From Thermoplasmata archaeon (lineage in GTDB: Archaea; Thermoplasmatota; E2; UBA202; JdFR-43), in contig JAGHBD010000020.1 in NCBI GenBank assembly GCA_021161135.1, forward strand, positions 1 to 7,371: DNA of 7,371 nucleotides, written 5' to 3'. Positions 1 to 5,772 of this stretch are shown in pieces. The translations under genes and the position numbers were made by a program. Within the stretch, counting starts at the first letter, position 1. Every line of letters starts with the position of its first letter. The notes beneath the pieces were generated by a model. The model saw only the letters and a list, made by a program, of their open reading frames with translations. It was not told where the DNA came from and did not search any database.

Positions 1-228
1 TCCGTGAACCATGTAAATAAAAGCTATACCTGGCTGGCTGTTCATTATCATGCCTATCTTTCTGTCTCTTGCCCTTGATGCAGGGTCGCTAAGCCCATAA
101 TATGCTTCTGTTTCCACAATTTTTCCCTTAAGTATTGCCTCCTCATCTCTTTTAACAATTATGCAGCCAAGAAGCTCTCTTGCAACTATGGCAGCATCCC
201 TGTTGTAAAATTTTTTGGGAAGAGGCAT
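1..228 (-). CDS. mpg: DNA-3-methyladenine glycosylase (AAG/MPG family), partial, C-terminus beyond left edge
   Basis: The first 76 codons of a gene running off the left edge. The translation starts MPLPKKFYNRDAAIVAREL and continues through GKIVETEAYYG and a SDPASRA segment to QPGIAFIYMVHG, the signature order of the alkyladenine glycosylase family (Pur_DNA_glyco). These enzymes flip out alkylated or deaminated purines and cut the N-glycosidic bond in base-excision repair. Glu41 of VETEAY matches the catalytic Glu125 of human AAG (numbering from memory), and Tyr43 matches Tyr127. Two other pocket positions differ: Arg52 stands at human His136, and His75 at the DNA-wedging Tyr162. I recall MVHG-type sequences from other archaeal members, so this is probably a subfamily trait. 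The ATG lies one base after the TGA of the upstream peptidase gene, so the two are probably co-transcribed and translationally coupled. About 110-120 residues are missing from the window. Confidence 0.9.
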   Translation of the reverse strand, partial: MPLPKKFYNRDAAIVARELLGCIIVKRDEEAILKGKIVETEAYYGLSDPASRARDRKIGMIMNSQPGIAFIYMVHG

Positions 229-229
229 A

Positions 230-2101
230 TCATCCAATTACGAGAGTTGGATCTCCAAGCAATACCCATTCCTCGACTGTTTTGCAGTGTATGTTGTCCT
301 TCATTACATCATGAGTATTTATGTAATCTATGAGCGTATTTGCATGAACAACTCCAAGGATTTTAACGCCATTTGCATAATTCTTGAAGAAATTCACATT
401 GCAGAAACCAGAATAATACTGAACACAATCTGGAATGCTATCGTTATCATAGTCTCCTATTGCAAAGTAATCGAGCCCTGTATAGCCAAGCGTCGCTATG
501 CTTCCCGCATCCTTCAGGCGGGCGAGCCACCATCCCCAGCATTCTGGGCTTGTTTCTCCCTTCCATATGTACTGATACCATTCGTTGAATCCCTCATATA
601 TGCGGAGTAGATTGAAGACGCTCACATTGAACTGACAGTTATGACACCCGCCTACAACACATACAGGATACATGCCTTTATTGGCCAGTTTTGACATATC
701 TCCTACGCCCAGACCATCTATCCATGTTTCTTCATCATGTGGCGGGTGTGTTGCCCAGTTCATAGGATTTCCATGTCCATCGAAGAAGAGGAAGCCGCAA
801 CCTTCATTTACTGCATTTATTACATCTTCTGGCCCAGTTAATGTGCCCAAGGATGTCCATATTTTTATACCTTCAAAGCCATCCATGTATGATAGGGCTG
901 CTTTTCCTTCTTCTTCTCCTTCATAATATGGATCGTTAGCATCTGGCCAGCTATCGCCGCCGACAAGAACCATCCTCTTGAACCATTCCTGGCTGGCTGG
1001 ATTGCTATTCTCATATTCAATAATTTTGTTCACCACCATTTTTACTTCCCATACATTCCTGCACGCAAGGCGGCCAATATAAACATCCGGATATAAATCC
1101 AGCGTGTCCTTTGCCCTCATTGTCCATTCTGCAAATTTTCCGTTTCCGTTGCTGTCCCAGTCTTCAAATACAATGTTGCCATCTTCATATTTATATACGT
1201 CGGCAAAATACAAATCGCTTAAATAGCCTGTTTCCCAGTTTGATTGGTCATCTAAATGTGTATAGCGAACTGGCATAAGCCATCTTTCTTTGAAAACTCC
1301 TCCCTGTCTTCCTCCAACAAGCATCACATATTCTATGCCCCACTCCTCGATAGCATTTTTAATGAAATACTTTATCTTCTCTGCATCATCTCTTCCCTGC
1401 GTGGCAAAATATTTCCCGCCATATATTTCATCCAAGCCCACAATTATCGTTTTTATTCCTCTCGCCTCTTTATGTTCTTTCAATGGCTCCAATTCATCTT
1501 TCCATTCGGAAGGAGCTATGATAAGCAAATCATATTTGTCCTTATTCAGCATCGCTTTTTCTGGCATCTGATAATCAATCTTTATTTCAAAATCAGTTGC
1601 CTTCATTGCCTCATTCCTGTAAGCATTATACCTTAAGGGATATAGATAAATTGTCAGGAATAGCACACGTTTTCCATCTTTTATACCAACGCCTATCCTG
1701 TAATCATACCATTTTTCTGGATAGAATATGTCCTGCGAGTATATTTTTCCCTCTTTTGTTTCCATCTCGCTAATCTTTATATTATGTGTCATAGCTTTTG
1801 GAGCAGGTGAAATTTTCTTCTCCAGTTTTATCTTGCTAACTCCTTTTACTATTACATCTATACTATCTATTTTCGTTCCCACAGGAAGTTCATATGTTTT
1901 GGTATAATAAGGAAGCATGGGATAGCCAGCGAGGCGAAGCGTTAACGCATCGGTTGCGATAGCCTTAATGTATTTCCCATCATCCTGAAAATGTATGTTA
2001 TCTATGCTTTCTGTCTCATTTTTTGCCCCATACTTTTCATTAAAAACACCGACCACTGGCACAACCATAAGCAGAGCTATAAATAAAGCTTGCAATTTCA
2101 T
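230..2101 (-). CDS. Secreted C25-family (gingipain-like) cysteine peptidase
   Basis: A 623-residue exported peptidase. Residues 1-20 form a signal peptide: a short basic start, then a hydrophobic run. Residues 40-175 resemble the C25 propeptide/N-terminal domain (GYPMLPYYTKTYELPVGT at 59-76). The caspase-like C25 domain follows from about 190 (KYDLLIIAPSEW; WGIEYVMLVGG) to the end. The likely catalytic dyad is His443 in FFDGHGNP and Cys486 in VVGGCHNCQF, matching the gingipain His/Cys arrangement; Cys489 is a second nearby cysteine. Two likely calcium loops are visible: an EF-hand-like DxDxNG...E at 314-325, and a thrombospondin-3-like DYDNDSIPD at 550-558. The protein ends at the family's typical WVLLGDPTLVIG, with no C-terminal membrane anchor or sorting domain, so it is probably released. 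Related peptidases are known from protein-degrading sediment archaea. The start follows a TATA-like box by about 24 bases. The function call is firm; the specificity (Arg, Lys or other) cannot be read. Confidence 0.92.
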   Translation of the reverse strand: MKLQALFIALLMVVPVVGVFNEKYGAKNETESIDNIHFQDDGKYIKAIATDALTLRLAGYPMLPYYTKTYELPVGTKIDSIDVIVKGVSKIKLEKKISPAPKAMTHNIKISEMETKEGKIYSQDIFYPEKWYDYRIGVGIKDGKRVLFLTIYLYPLRYNAYRNEAMKATDFEIKIDYQMPEKAMLNKDKYDLLIIAPSEWKDELEPLKEHKEARGIKTIIVGLDEIYGGKYFATQGRDDAEKIKYFIKNAIEEWGIEYVMLVGGRQGGVFKERWLMPVRYTHLDDQSNWETGYLSDLYFADVYKYEDGNIVFEDWDSNGNGKFAEWTMRAKDTLDLYPDVYIGRLACRNVWEVKMVVNKIIEYENSNPASQEWFKRMVLVGGDSWPDANDPYYEGEEEGKAALSYMDGFEGIKIWTSLGTLTGPEDVINAVNEGCGFLFFDGHGNPMNWATHPPHDEETWIDGLGVGDMSKLANKGMYPVCVVGGCHNCQFNVSVFNLLRIYEGFNEWYQYIWKGETSPECWGWWLARLKDAGSIATLGYTGLDYFAIGDYDNDSIPDCVQYYSGFCNVNFFKNYANGVKILGVVHANTLIDYINTHDVMKDNIHCKTVEEWVLLGDPTLVIG

Positions 2102-2120
2102 GATTGTTAATACAAAAATT

Positions 2121-2129
2121 GTTAAAAAG
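2121..2129 (-). promoter_or_regulatory. TATA-like box for the C25 peptidase gene
   Basis: On the minus strand the 41-base gap after the transporter stop contains CTTTTTAAC, centred about 24 bases before the peptidase ATG. This fits an archaeal TATA box feeding a leaderless or very short-leader mRNA. The same T-rich gap (two T5 runs on the minus strand) could also end the transporter transcript. The call is by position and composition only. Confidence 0.45.
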
Positions 2130-2142
2130 GTTTGCTAAGACA

Positions 2143-3573
2143 TCATTTTATAAACAGAAATGCAAGAGGCAGGGAGAAAAGGAGGAGAAATATTACAGAT
2201 ATTGCCATCCATATTCCATGTAATCGATATTTTTCTGGCAAATATTTCTGGCTGAGATATATTGCTCCTATGCCATATATTATTACTCCTATTACTCCCA
2301 TAAACAGCAGCGTTATACTCAGAATAAGTATAATGGAAAGACCATAATATGCAAGTATGGCGAGAGGTACACCTGTTACAAGCATATAAATCATCATATA
2401 AAACATGAATTTTTTATACTCAATTTCACCAACTCTTTTGCTTATTGTTCTCCCCGTCTCGTAAAGCATCCGCGACGCAGCCTCAAATCCACCATATACA
2501 GTGCCAAAAAGGGCAAAAAACACGCTGAGCTGATATAACGGCTTGAGCCATGGAGCAATATTCGAAAATATAACTGCTTGCTCCTTTATTAGATTTATAT
2601 CAGATGGAAGGCGATGTCCCAGAAGATATGCCCCAGCGATCATGTAGGCGGAGGAGGCTATAGCTACAATTATAAAGGCAAGGGAAATGTCTATGAGGAG
2701 GGGCTTTAAAAGATTCTTTGCCTTTTTCACCTCTTTTTCATCATCTGGCAAATAGCTTATTTTTCCTTCTTTCCTGAATCTTTCAAAAACTTTTCTGGAG
2801 AATACATCTGGATCATCCTTTCCTTTGAAAATTCCCCATTTCTTTACCTTGACCCATCCAATGTAGCCGACAAGGGTAATTACTGAAACGGTTAATGTGC
2901 CCAAATAGCCAAGCATAATCAATGGCACAGGCTTCTCAGCAAGATTCGGATATTCATCTATCACCCACTGAGGATAATCGGGGACGTTGCCAACAGCAAA
3001 AAAATTGGGGAGAATCTCAAATAACTCGGGCTTTATAAGGGCAACAGAAATTATTGCACCGATGCCAAGAACAGCAACAAAAAAAGCTTGAGATAGTTCA
3101 ATAATCCTATATCTTCCTACTATTGCAAGCACAGCCGCAAATACACATGTTGCTATTCCCCATATGAGATAGTGGCCAAAGCCAAAAATCCATTGCATGG
3201 ATTGGCCGAGTGTTGTAACAATTGCAGCAACAAATAGAGGTATAAAAATTCCCATGAGAATGATGAATAACCAGTTCAGAAACCCCTTTTTCGTTTTAAG
3301 GGCAAATAAATCAAGAATATCAATGCCAGAGAGGATGGTAAATCTTGCCCCTATATAGGCTACCATATATGAAGCAACACTTATTGTTATGAGCCACAGA
3401 AGTTTGAAGCCTGCCCATGCCCCTATTTGTGGCCCTAATATAAGCTGCCCCTGCCCTATGGTTACTGAGGCGATGATGGCGCCTGGCCCGAAAAAGAGCA
3501 GGTAGCGTAGATATTTTCGCAAAGAAGGCTTTTCCTTAAGCACTTCGTCTGGTTCAGGAAATTCTATCTTCAT
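2143..3573 (-). CDS. Nramp-related (MntH superfamily) membrane transporter with altered ion-site motifs
   Basis: A 476-residue polytopic membrane protein with about 11 hydrophobic segments and the LeuT-like Nramp pattern. Helix 1 begins FFGPGAIIASVTIGQGQ (residues 27-43) and is followed by GFKLLWLITISVA and the YIGARFTILSG segment typical of Nramp helix 2. Aligned on GPG, the canonical helix-1 DPGN becomes GQGQ (40-43), so the metal-binding Asp and Asn are replaced by Gly and Gln. In helix 6 the canonical MPH appears as MIA (311-313), keeping Met but losing His. A long basic cytoplasmic loop lies at 241-289. Canonical Nramps move Mn2+ or Fe2+ with protons; with these ligands gone the substrate is unknown. 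I chose the ATG at 3573 over a GTG at 3582 because a TATA-like box at 3601-3609 predicts a transcript start near 3579, which would exclude the GTG. It is probably transcribed separately from the downstream peptidase gene. Confidence 0.85.
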   Translation of the reverse strand: MKIEFPEPDEVLKEKPSLRKYLRYLLFFGPGAIIASVTIGQGQLILGPQIGAWAGFKLLWLITISVASYMVAYIGARFTILSGIDILDLFALKTKKGFLNWLFIILMGIFIPLFVAAIVTTLGQSMQWIFGFGHYLIWGIATCVFAAVLAIVGRYRIIELSQAFFVAVLGIGAIISVALIKPELFEILPNFFAVGNVPDYPQWVIDEYPNLAEKPVPLIMLGYLGTLTVSVITLVGYIGWVKVKKWGIFKGKDDPDVFSRKVFERFRKEGKISYLPDDEKEVKKAKNLLKPLLIDISLAFIIVAIASSAYMIAGAYLLGHRLPSDINLIKEQAVIFSNIAPWLKPLYQLSVFFALFGTVYGGFEAASRMLYETGRTISKRVGEIEYKKFMFYMMIYMLVTGVPLAILAYYGLSIILILSITLLFMGVIGVIIYGIGAIYLSQKYLPEKYRLHGIWMAISVIFLLLFSLPLAFLFIK

Positions 3574-3600
3574 TTCCCCCACACGTTAATACGAGACATT

Positions 3601-3609
3601 TTTTAATAA
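3601..3609 (-). promoter_or_regulatory. TATA-like box for the Nramp-related transporter
   Basis: The minus strand reads TTATTAAAA, centred near 3605. A start of transcription about 26 bases downstream falls near 3579, giving the ATG at 3573 a leader of about six bases. This spacing is why the ATG is preferred to the GTG nine bases upstream. Confidence 0.45.
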
Positions 3610-3824
3610 TTGCTGAATTTTTATGCAAAGCGTGTGGTATTTGGCAACGCAACTAGAGATACTATACAAAATAAAGGGAAAAATAATCAACTCGTGAGCC
3701 CATGAATATTGATAGATAGTAACTATTGTCCAATCCTTTGGATGAAGAAAGTTTAGAGGCCAGTTATTAATAAATTGGTAAGATTATGAAAAAGGAGATG
3801 GTGTATCCAAACTAAAAATTCGGC

Positions 3825-3834
3825 AAATTAATTA
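3825..3834 (+). promoter_or_regulatory. TATA-like box for the orphan secreted protein gene
   Basis: AAATTAATTA is centred about 26 bases before the ATG at 3856. That is the spacing expected of an archaeal promoter giving a leaderless transcript. No convincing Shine-Dalgarno sequence precedes this ATG, which supports leaderless initiation. Confidence 0.5.
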
Positions 3835-3855
3835 ACCACAAAAGTATGAAAAAAT

Positions 3856-4770
3856 ATGCACAGAAAATCATTGTTATTGGTGATAACGGCTTTCGTAATG
3901 TTAATTCTATCAAATATATCCCTTCTAGATAATTCGCATGCTTCCATTCCATTTATTTTTGAAAAGACTAATACATTTGTTATGGAGATGAAGAATGAAG
4001 AAAATATTAATTACTATGTGGTAAAATTATATTCAAATCAAACCATTTATATTGATGAGATATATGTTAAGATAGAGGCTGAGCAAGCTGGAACCCAATG
4101 GCTGTCAACAAACAAATTCCTTATTATCAATTTTGAGAGTAATAAATCTTTAATGCCCCCAGAATTTTATTTGATGATGGGTAAATGGTTAGAATGGTAT
4201 CTACAAATAGATATAGGAAAATTTAATCTCACATTGAATCACTTAGAGGAAAAAGTTGTTAATGGCACTGCCACTCATACATTGCACAACTTGAGTTTGC
4301 CTGCTGGAATTTGGTATTTAATAGTAATTAAAGCTCCCACTACCAAATGCAAAATAACAACATACATAAATGGTACGAATGCAGAAATAGAAGGGGTTAG
4401 CCATGGTTCAACCACTTTTTTGATAGAAAACGAGGATTTTTGGGCCAAATTTAACTTAAAAACATCTCTATTCAGCATAATTTATGAAGGGAGAAAAACA
4501 ATTTATATAAACAATACCTTCATTGGATTTCCTTATTTTAATCTTGGCACAGGTATTGCATCTCTTGAATATGAAACCCCACATGGGGAAGAGAGAAAAT
4601 GCAAAGTATGGTCTATATTCAGAAATATGAATGTTTCAGATGATAGTGATTTTTATCCATATATGCCAATTATAGGGGGAAAAGGAAAATGGATGTTTCG
4701 CGCATCATTGATTGGGATGGGACTGGGGAATGCAATAGATATACTGGGTGCAGATATAATATTACCTTGA
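3856..4770 (+). CDS. Uncharacterised secreted, probably glycosylated beta-sandwich protein
   Basis: I do not recognise this 304-residue protein. Residues 1-30 form a signal peptide or N-terminal anchor: a basic MHRK start, then the hydrophobic run LLLVITAFVMLILSN. No second membrane helix is evident, so it probably acts outside the cell. The rest is rich in alternating beta-type segments. The stretch HNLSLPAGIWYLIVIKAP (144-161) resembles strands of bacterial and archaeal Ig-like or pre-peptidase beta-sandwich domains; that is a resemblance, not a family assignment. Eight N-x-S/T sequons follow the signal (Asn61, 96, 124, 136, 145, 172, 219, 259), suggesting N-glycosylation. Only two cysteines remain (165 and 249), which could form a disulfide. 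The C-terminus IDILGADIILP looks like a closing strand. Its DNA is visibly richer in A+T than its neighbours. It sits alone on this strand, just before an orphan 5S rRNA fragment, so acquisition by transfer is plausible. Confidence 0.75.
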   Translation: MHRKSLLLVITAFVMLILSNISLLDNSHASIPFIFEKTNTFVMEMKNEENINYYVVKLYSNQTIYIDEIYVKIEAEQAGTQWLSTNKFLIINFESNKSLMPPEFYLMMGKWLEWYLQIDIGKFNLTLNHLEEKVVNGTATHTLHNLSLPAGIWYLIVIKAPTTKCKITTYINGTNAEIEGVSHGSTTFLIENEDFWAKFNLKTSLFSIIYEGRKTIYINNTFIGFPYFNLGTGIASLEYETPHGEERKCKVWSIFRNMNVSDDSDFYPYMPIIGGKGKWMFRASLIGMGLGNAIDILGADIILP

Positions 4771-4774
4771 TTTT

Positions 4775-4850
4775 CCGATTATATTCCGAACCCGGAAGTT
4801 AAGCCCGCTGCGTATTGCTTCGTTGGCAAGCCAGGACTTGGGTTCGCCAC
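4775..4850 (+). pseudogene. 5S rRNA 3'-portion remnant
   Basis: The segment CCGAACCCGGAAGTTAAGCC (4786-4805), followed by CGCTGCGTATTGC, is the conserved loop B/C to helix III core of archaeal 5S rRNA. GGGTTCGCCAC at 4840-4850 matches the 3' terminal strand of helix I. The 5' third of the molecule is missing: before about 4775 the sequence is the end of a protein gene, and nothing there pairs with the terminal GGTTCGCC. The helix IV/loop E part is also about 15 bases shorter than in the archaeal 5S sequences I remember. This is therefore a truncated, degenerate copy rather than a working 5S gene. The functional gene must lie outside the window. It begins five bases after the preceding gene's stop. 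Confidence 0.8.
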
Positions 4851-4898
4851 AAATGTCAAGTGGTATAAAAAGTAAAGAACGAATTTTTTCACTTTGCT

Positions 4899-5129
4899 CT
4901 ATTTTCTTAACAATTTCAAAAATTCTTCAACAGAAATTTCTGCAATATCAAGAATTTTCCTCAGTGTTCCTTTCTTGATGGTTTTATGAAGGGGAACAGT
5001 CAACTTGATTATCTTCTCACCTGAAATCTTCTTTAATATCACATGACTTCCTTTTTGTCTGATAACAATAAATCCTGCTTTATGCAATGCTTTTATAACA
5101 TCCATTCCAGAAACAACGGGAAGTTTCAT
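4899..5129 (-). CDS. hicA: HicA-family toxin (mRNA interferase)
   Basis: A 76-residue protein with the complete HicA fold pattern: SGMDVIKALHKAGFIVIRQKG at 7-27 (helix then strand), KGSHVILKK at 26-34 with the catalytic-type His29, a central strand IIKLTVPLH at 40-48, and the closing helix GTLRKILDIAEISVEEFLKLL. HicA toxins are small dsRBD-like ribonucleases that cut mRNA and stop translation until bound by HicB. The ATG overlaps the hicB TGA by four bases (ATGA), so translation is coupled and antitoxin is made first. It is the last gene of a two-gene operon. Its stop is 48 bases from the 3' end of the oppositely oriented 5S remnant. The active-site His is present, so the toxin is probably intact. 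Confidence 0.92.
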   Translation of the reverse strand: MKLPVVSGMDVIKALHKAGFIVIRQKGSHVILKKISGEKIIKLTVPLHKTIKKGTLRKILDIAEISVEEFLKLLRK

Positions 5130-5335
5130 ATTACAATTTCTTCAATTTTTATCTTTTTTTCTCGAAATTCTATTAGTTCATCTTCATCTGGCTCAAGATA
5201 TAATTCGATAGCTTCTTTTATATTTTTTAATGCCTCCTCAATAGTTTCTCCTTGGGAAATGCATCCAGGCAGAGAAGGAACATACACTGTATATCCTCCT
5301 TCCTCCTGTGATTCAAGAACCACTTTCAATTTCAT
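5126..5335 (-). CDS. hicB: HicB-family antitoxin, short form without DNA-binding tail
   Basis: A 69-residue protein carrying the HicB/UPF0150 RNase H-like signature: GGYTVYVPSLPGCISQGETI at 13-32, then the helix EEALKNIKEAIELYLE. It should bind HicA and block its active site. Many HicB proteins add a C-terminal helix-turn-helix or ribbon-helix-helix domain that represses the operon. Here the core ends with about 20 charged residues (EFREKKIKIEEIVI), so there is no room for a DNA-binding domain. Autoregulation, if any, must work differently. It is first in the hicB-hicA operon, and a TATA-like box at 5358-5366 lies about 27 bases before its ATG. Confidence 0.92.
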   Translation of the reverse strand: MKLKVVLESQEEGGYTVYVPSLPGCISQGETIEEALKNIKEAIELYLEPDEDELIEFREKKIKIEEIVI

Positions 5336-5357
5336 GTTTATTTAATGATGGAGATAT

Positions 5358-5366
5358 TGATAAAAG
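5358..5366 (-). promoter_or_regulatory. TATA-like box for the hicB-hicA operon
   Basis: The minus strand reads CTTTTATCA preceded by AAAA, which resembles a purine-rich BRE plus TATA. It is centred about 27 bases before the hicB ATG, as expected for a leaderless archaeal transcript. Confidence 0.5.
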
Positions 5367-5478
5367 TTTTGTCTCATAAAAGTTACGATGTTAAGCCACT
5401 TCATTTTCCTTCTTGTTTATCCCCTAGCATAATTCAATTTCTTTGTTAGCAAAAAAATTCTTTTGACTGGCAATAACC

Positions 5479-5487
5479 AATAAATAT
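5479..5487 (+). promoter_or_regulatory. TATA-like box for the BFD/oxidoreductase operon
   Basis: AATAAATAT is centred 26 bases before the ATG at 5509, an archaeal TATA box at textbook spacing. No Shine-Dalgarno sequence precedes the ATG (TTTACTTTTAAG), so the first gene is probably leaderless. The second gene has its own ribosome site. Confidence 0.6.
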
Positions 5488-5508
5488 CCTCCCTTATTTA
5501 CTTTTAAG

Positions 5509-5772
5509 ATGAAGATTGTTTGTAGATGCGAGGATATAAGCGAGGAGGATATTGTTAAGGCAATAGACGAGTATGGATGTGAAACGCTTGCTGAATTAAA
5601 GCAGTTGCTACGCCTTGGAATGGGGCATTGCCAAGGAAGAACTTGCCTCATTCTAGCTGCAAAAATTCTTGCAAGAAAAACTGGCAAGAGCATACAGGAA
5701 ATAATGCCATCATTTCGCCCTCCTGTCGTGCCTGTAGATATAGGGCTTATAGGTGGAGAAAATGAAGAATGA
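5509..5772 (+). CDS. Small BFD-type [2Fe-2S] protein, electron-transfer subunit of an FAD dehydrogenase
   Basis: An 87-residue protein consisting almost wholly of a bacterioferritin-associated-ferredoxin (Fer2_BFD) domain. Four cysteines are placed as Cys5-x-Cys7 and Cys41-x4-Cys46 in MKIVCRCEDIS and GMGHCQGRTC, the ligand pattern for one [2Fe-2S] cluster. Cys24 is extra. The tail FRPPVVPVDIG matches the RPPVRPVPLG-like stretch that follows the BFD domain at the C-terminal end of OoxA/HcnB/SoxA-type alpha subunits (from memory). It therefore looks like that domain standing alone. It overlaps the next gene, an FAD amino-acid dehydrogenase, by 11 bases. It probably takes electrons from the FAD of that partner and passes them to a carrier. 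It acts in the cytoplasm or at the inner membrane face; no signal peptide or membrane segment is present. Confidence 0.87.
   Translation: MKIVCRCEDISEEDIVKAIDEYGCETLAELKQLLRLGMGHCQGRTCLILAAKILARKTGKSIQEIMPSFRPPVVPVDIGLIGGENEE
5751..5758 (+). promoter_or_regulatory. Ribosome binding site deciding the oxidoreductase start
   Basis: AGGTGGAG lies inside the end of the BFD gene and ends three bases before the ATG at 5762. A GTG at 5753 in the same frame is part of this motif, so the ATG is the better start. Confidence 0.6.

Larger units (their letters stand above)
3583..3854. other. Gene-free divergent intergenic region
   Basis: A 272-base, A+T-rich stretch between the transporter and the orphan secreted gene. 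It holds a TATA-like box for each flanking gene (3601-3609 minus, 3825-3834 plus). It also has a weak hairpin, TCCAA at 3729-3733 with TTGGA at 3738-3742. One CCACACG/CGTGTGG inverted pair (3579-3585 and 3631-3637) is centred near the transporter promoter. Only very short open frames occur, such as a 9-codon ATG frame at 3786-3815. I see no tRNA, CRISPR or transposon end here. Confidence 0.6.

Noticed and set aside
215..610. Plus-strand open frame of 131 codons, and similar ones at 672-926, 1256-1636 and 1290-1571
   Set aside because: They lie wholly or almost wholly inside the C25 peptidase gene on the other strand and show no domain pattern; the peptidase motifs are unmistakable.
3579..3637. 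CCACACG/CGTGTGG inverted pair as an operator or element end
   Set aside because: Seven bases separated by 45 with no other symmetry; chance is likely, and one arm overlaps the transporter start region.
3638..3660. Possible 5' half of the 5S gene (GGCAACG near 3643)
   Set aside because: Only seven bases resemble a remembered Thermoplasma 5S start. The following bases do not continue the match, and it does not pair with the GGTTCGCC end of the remnant.
3786..3815. Nine-codon leader peptide frame (MKKEMVYPN)
   Set aside because: There is no terminator-antiterminator structure and no biosynthetic gene downstream; many such short frames occur by chance.
4275..4478. Minus-strand 67-codon frame inside the orphan secreted gene
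   Set aside because: It is a shadow of the plus-strand frame, with no promoter and no recognisable protein pattern.
4862..4871. GTATAAAAAG as a plus-strand TATA box
   Set aside because: No plus-strand gene follows at the right distance; it is more likely the T-rich transcript end of hicA read on the other strand.
5753..5761. GTG start for the oxidoreductase
   Set aside because: The GTG forms part of the AGGTGGAG ribosome site; the ATG at 5762 is correctly spaced from it.
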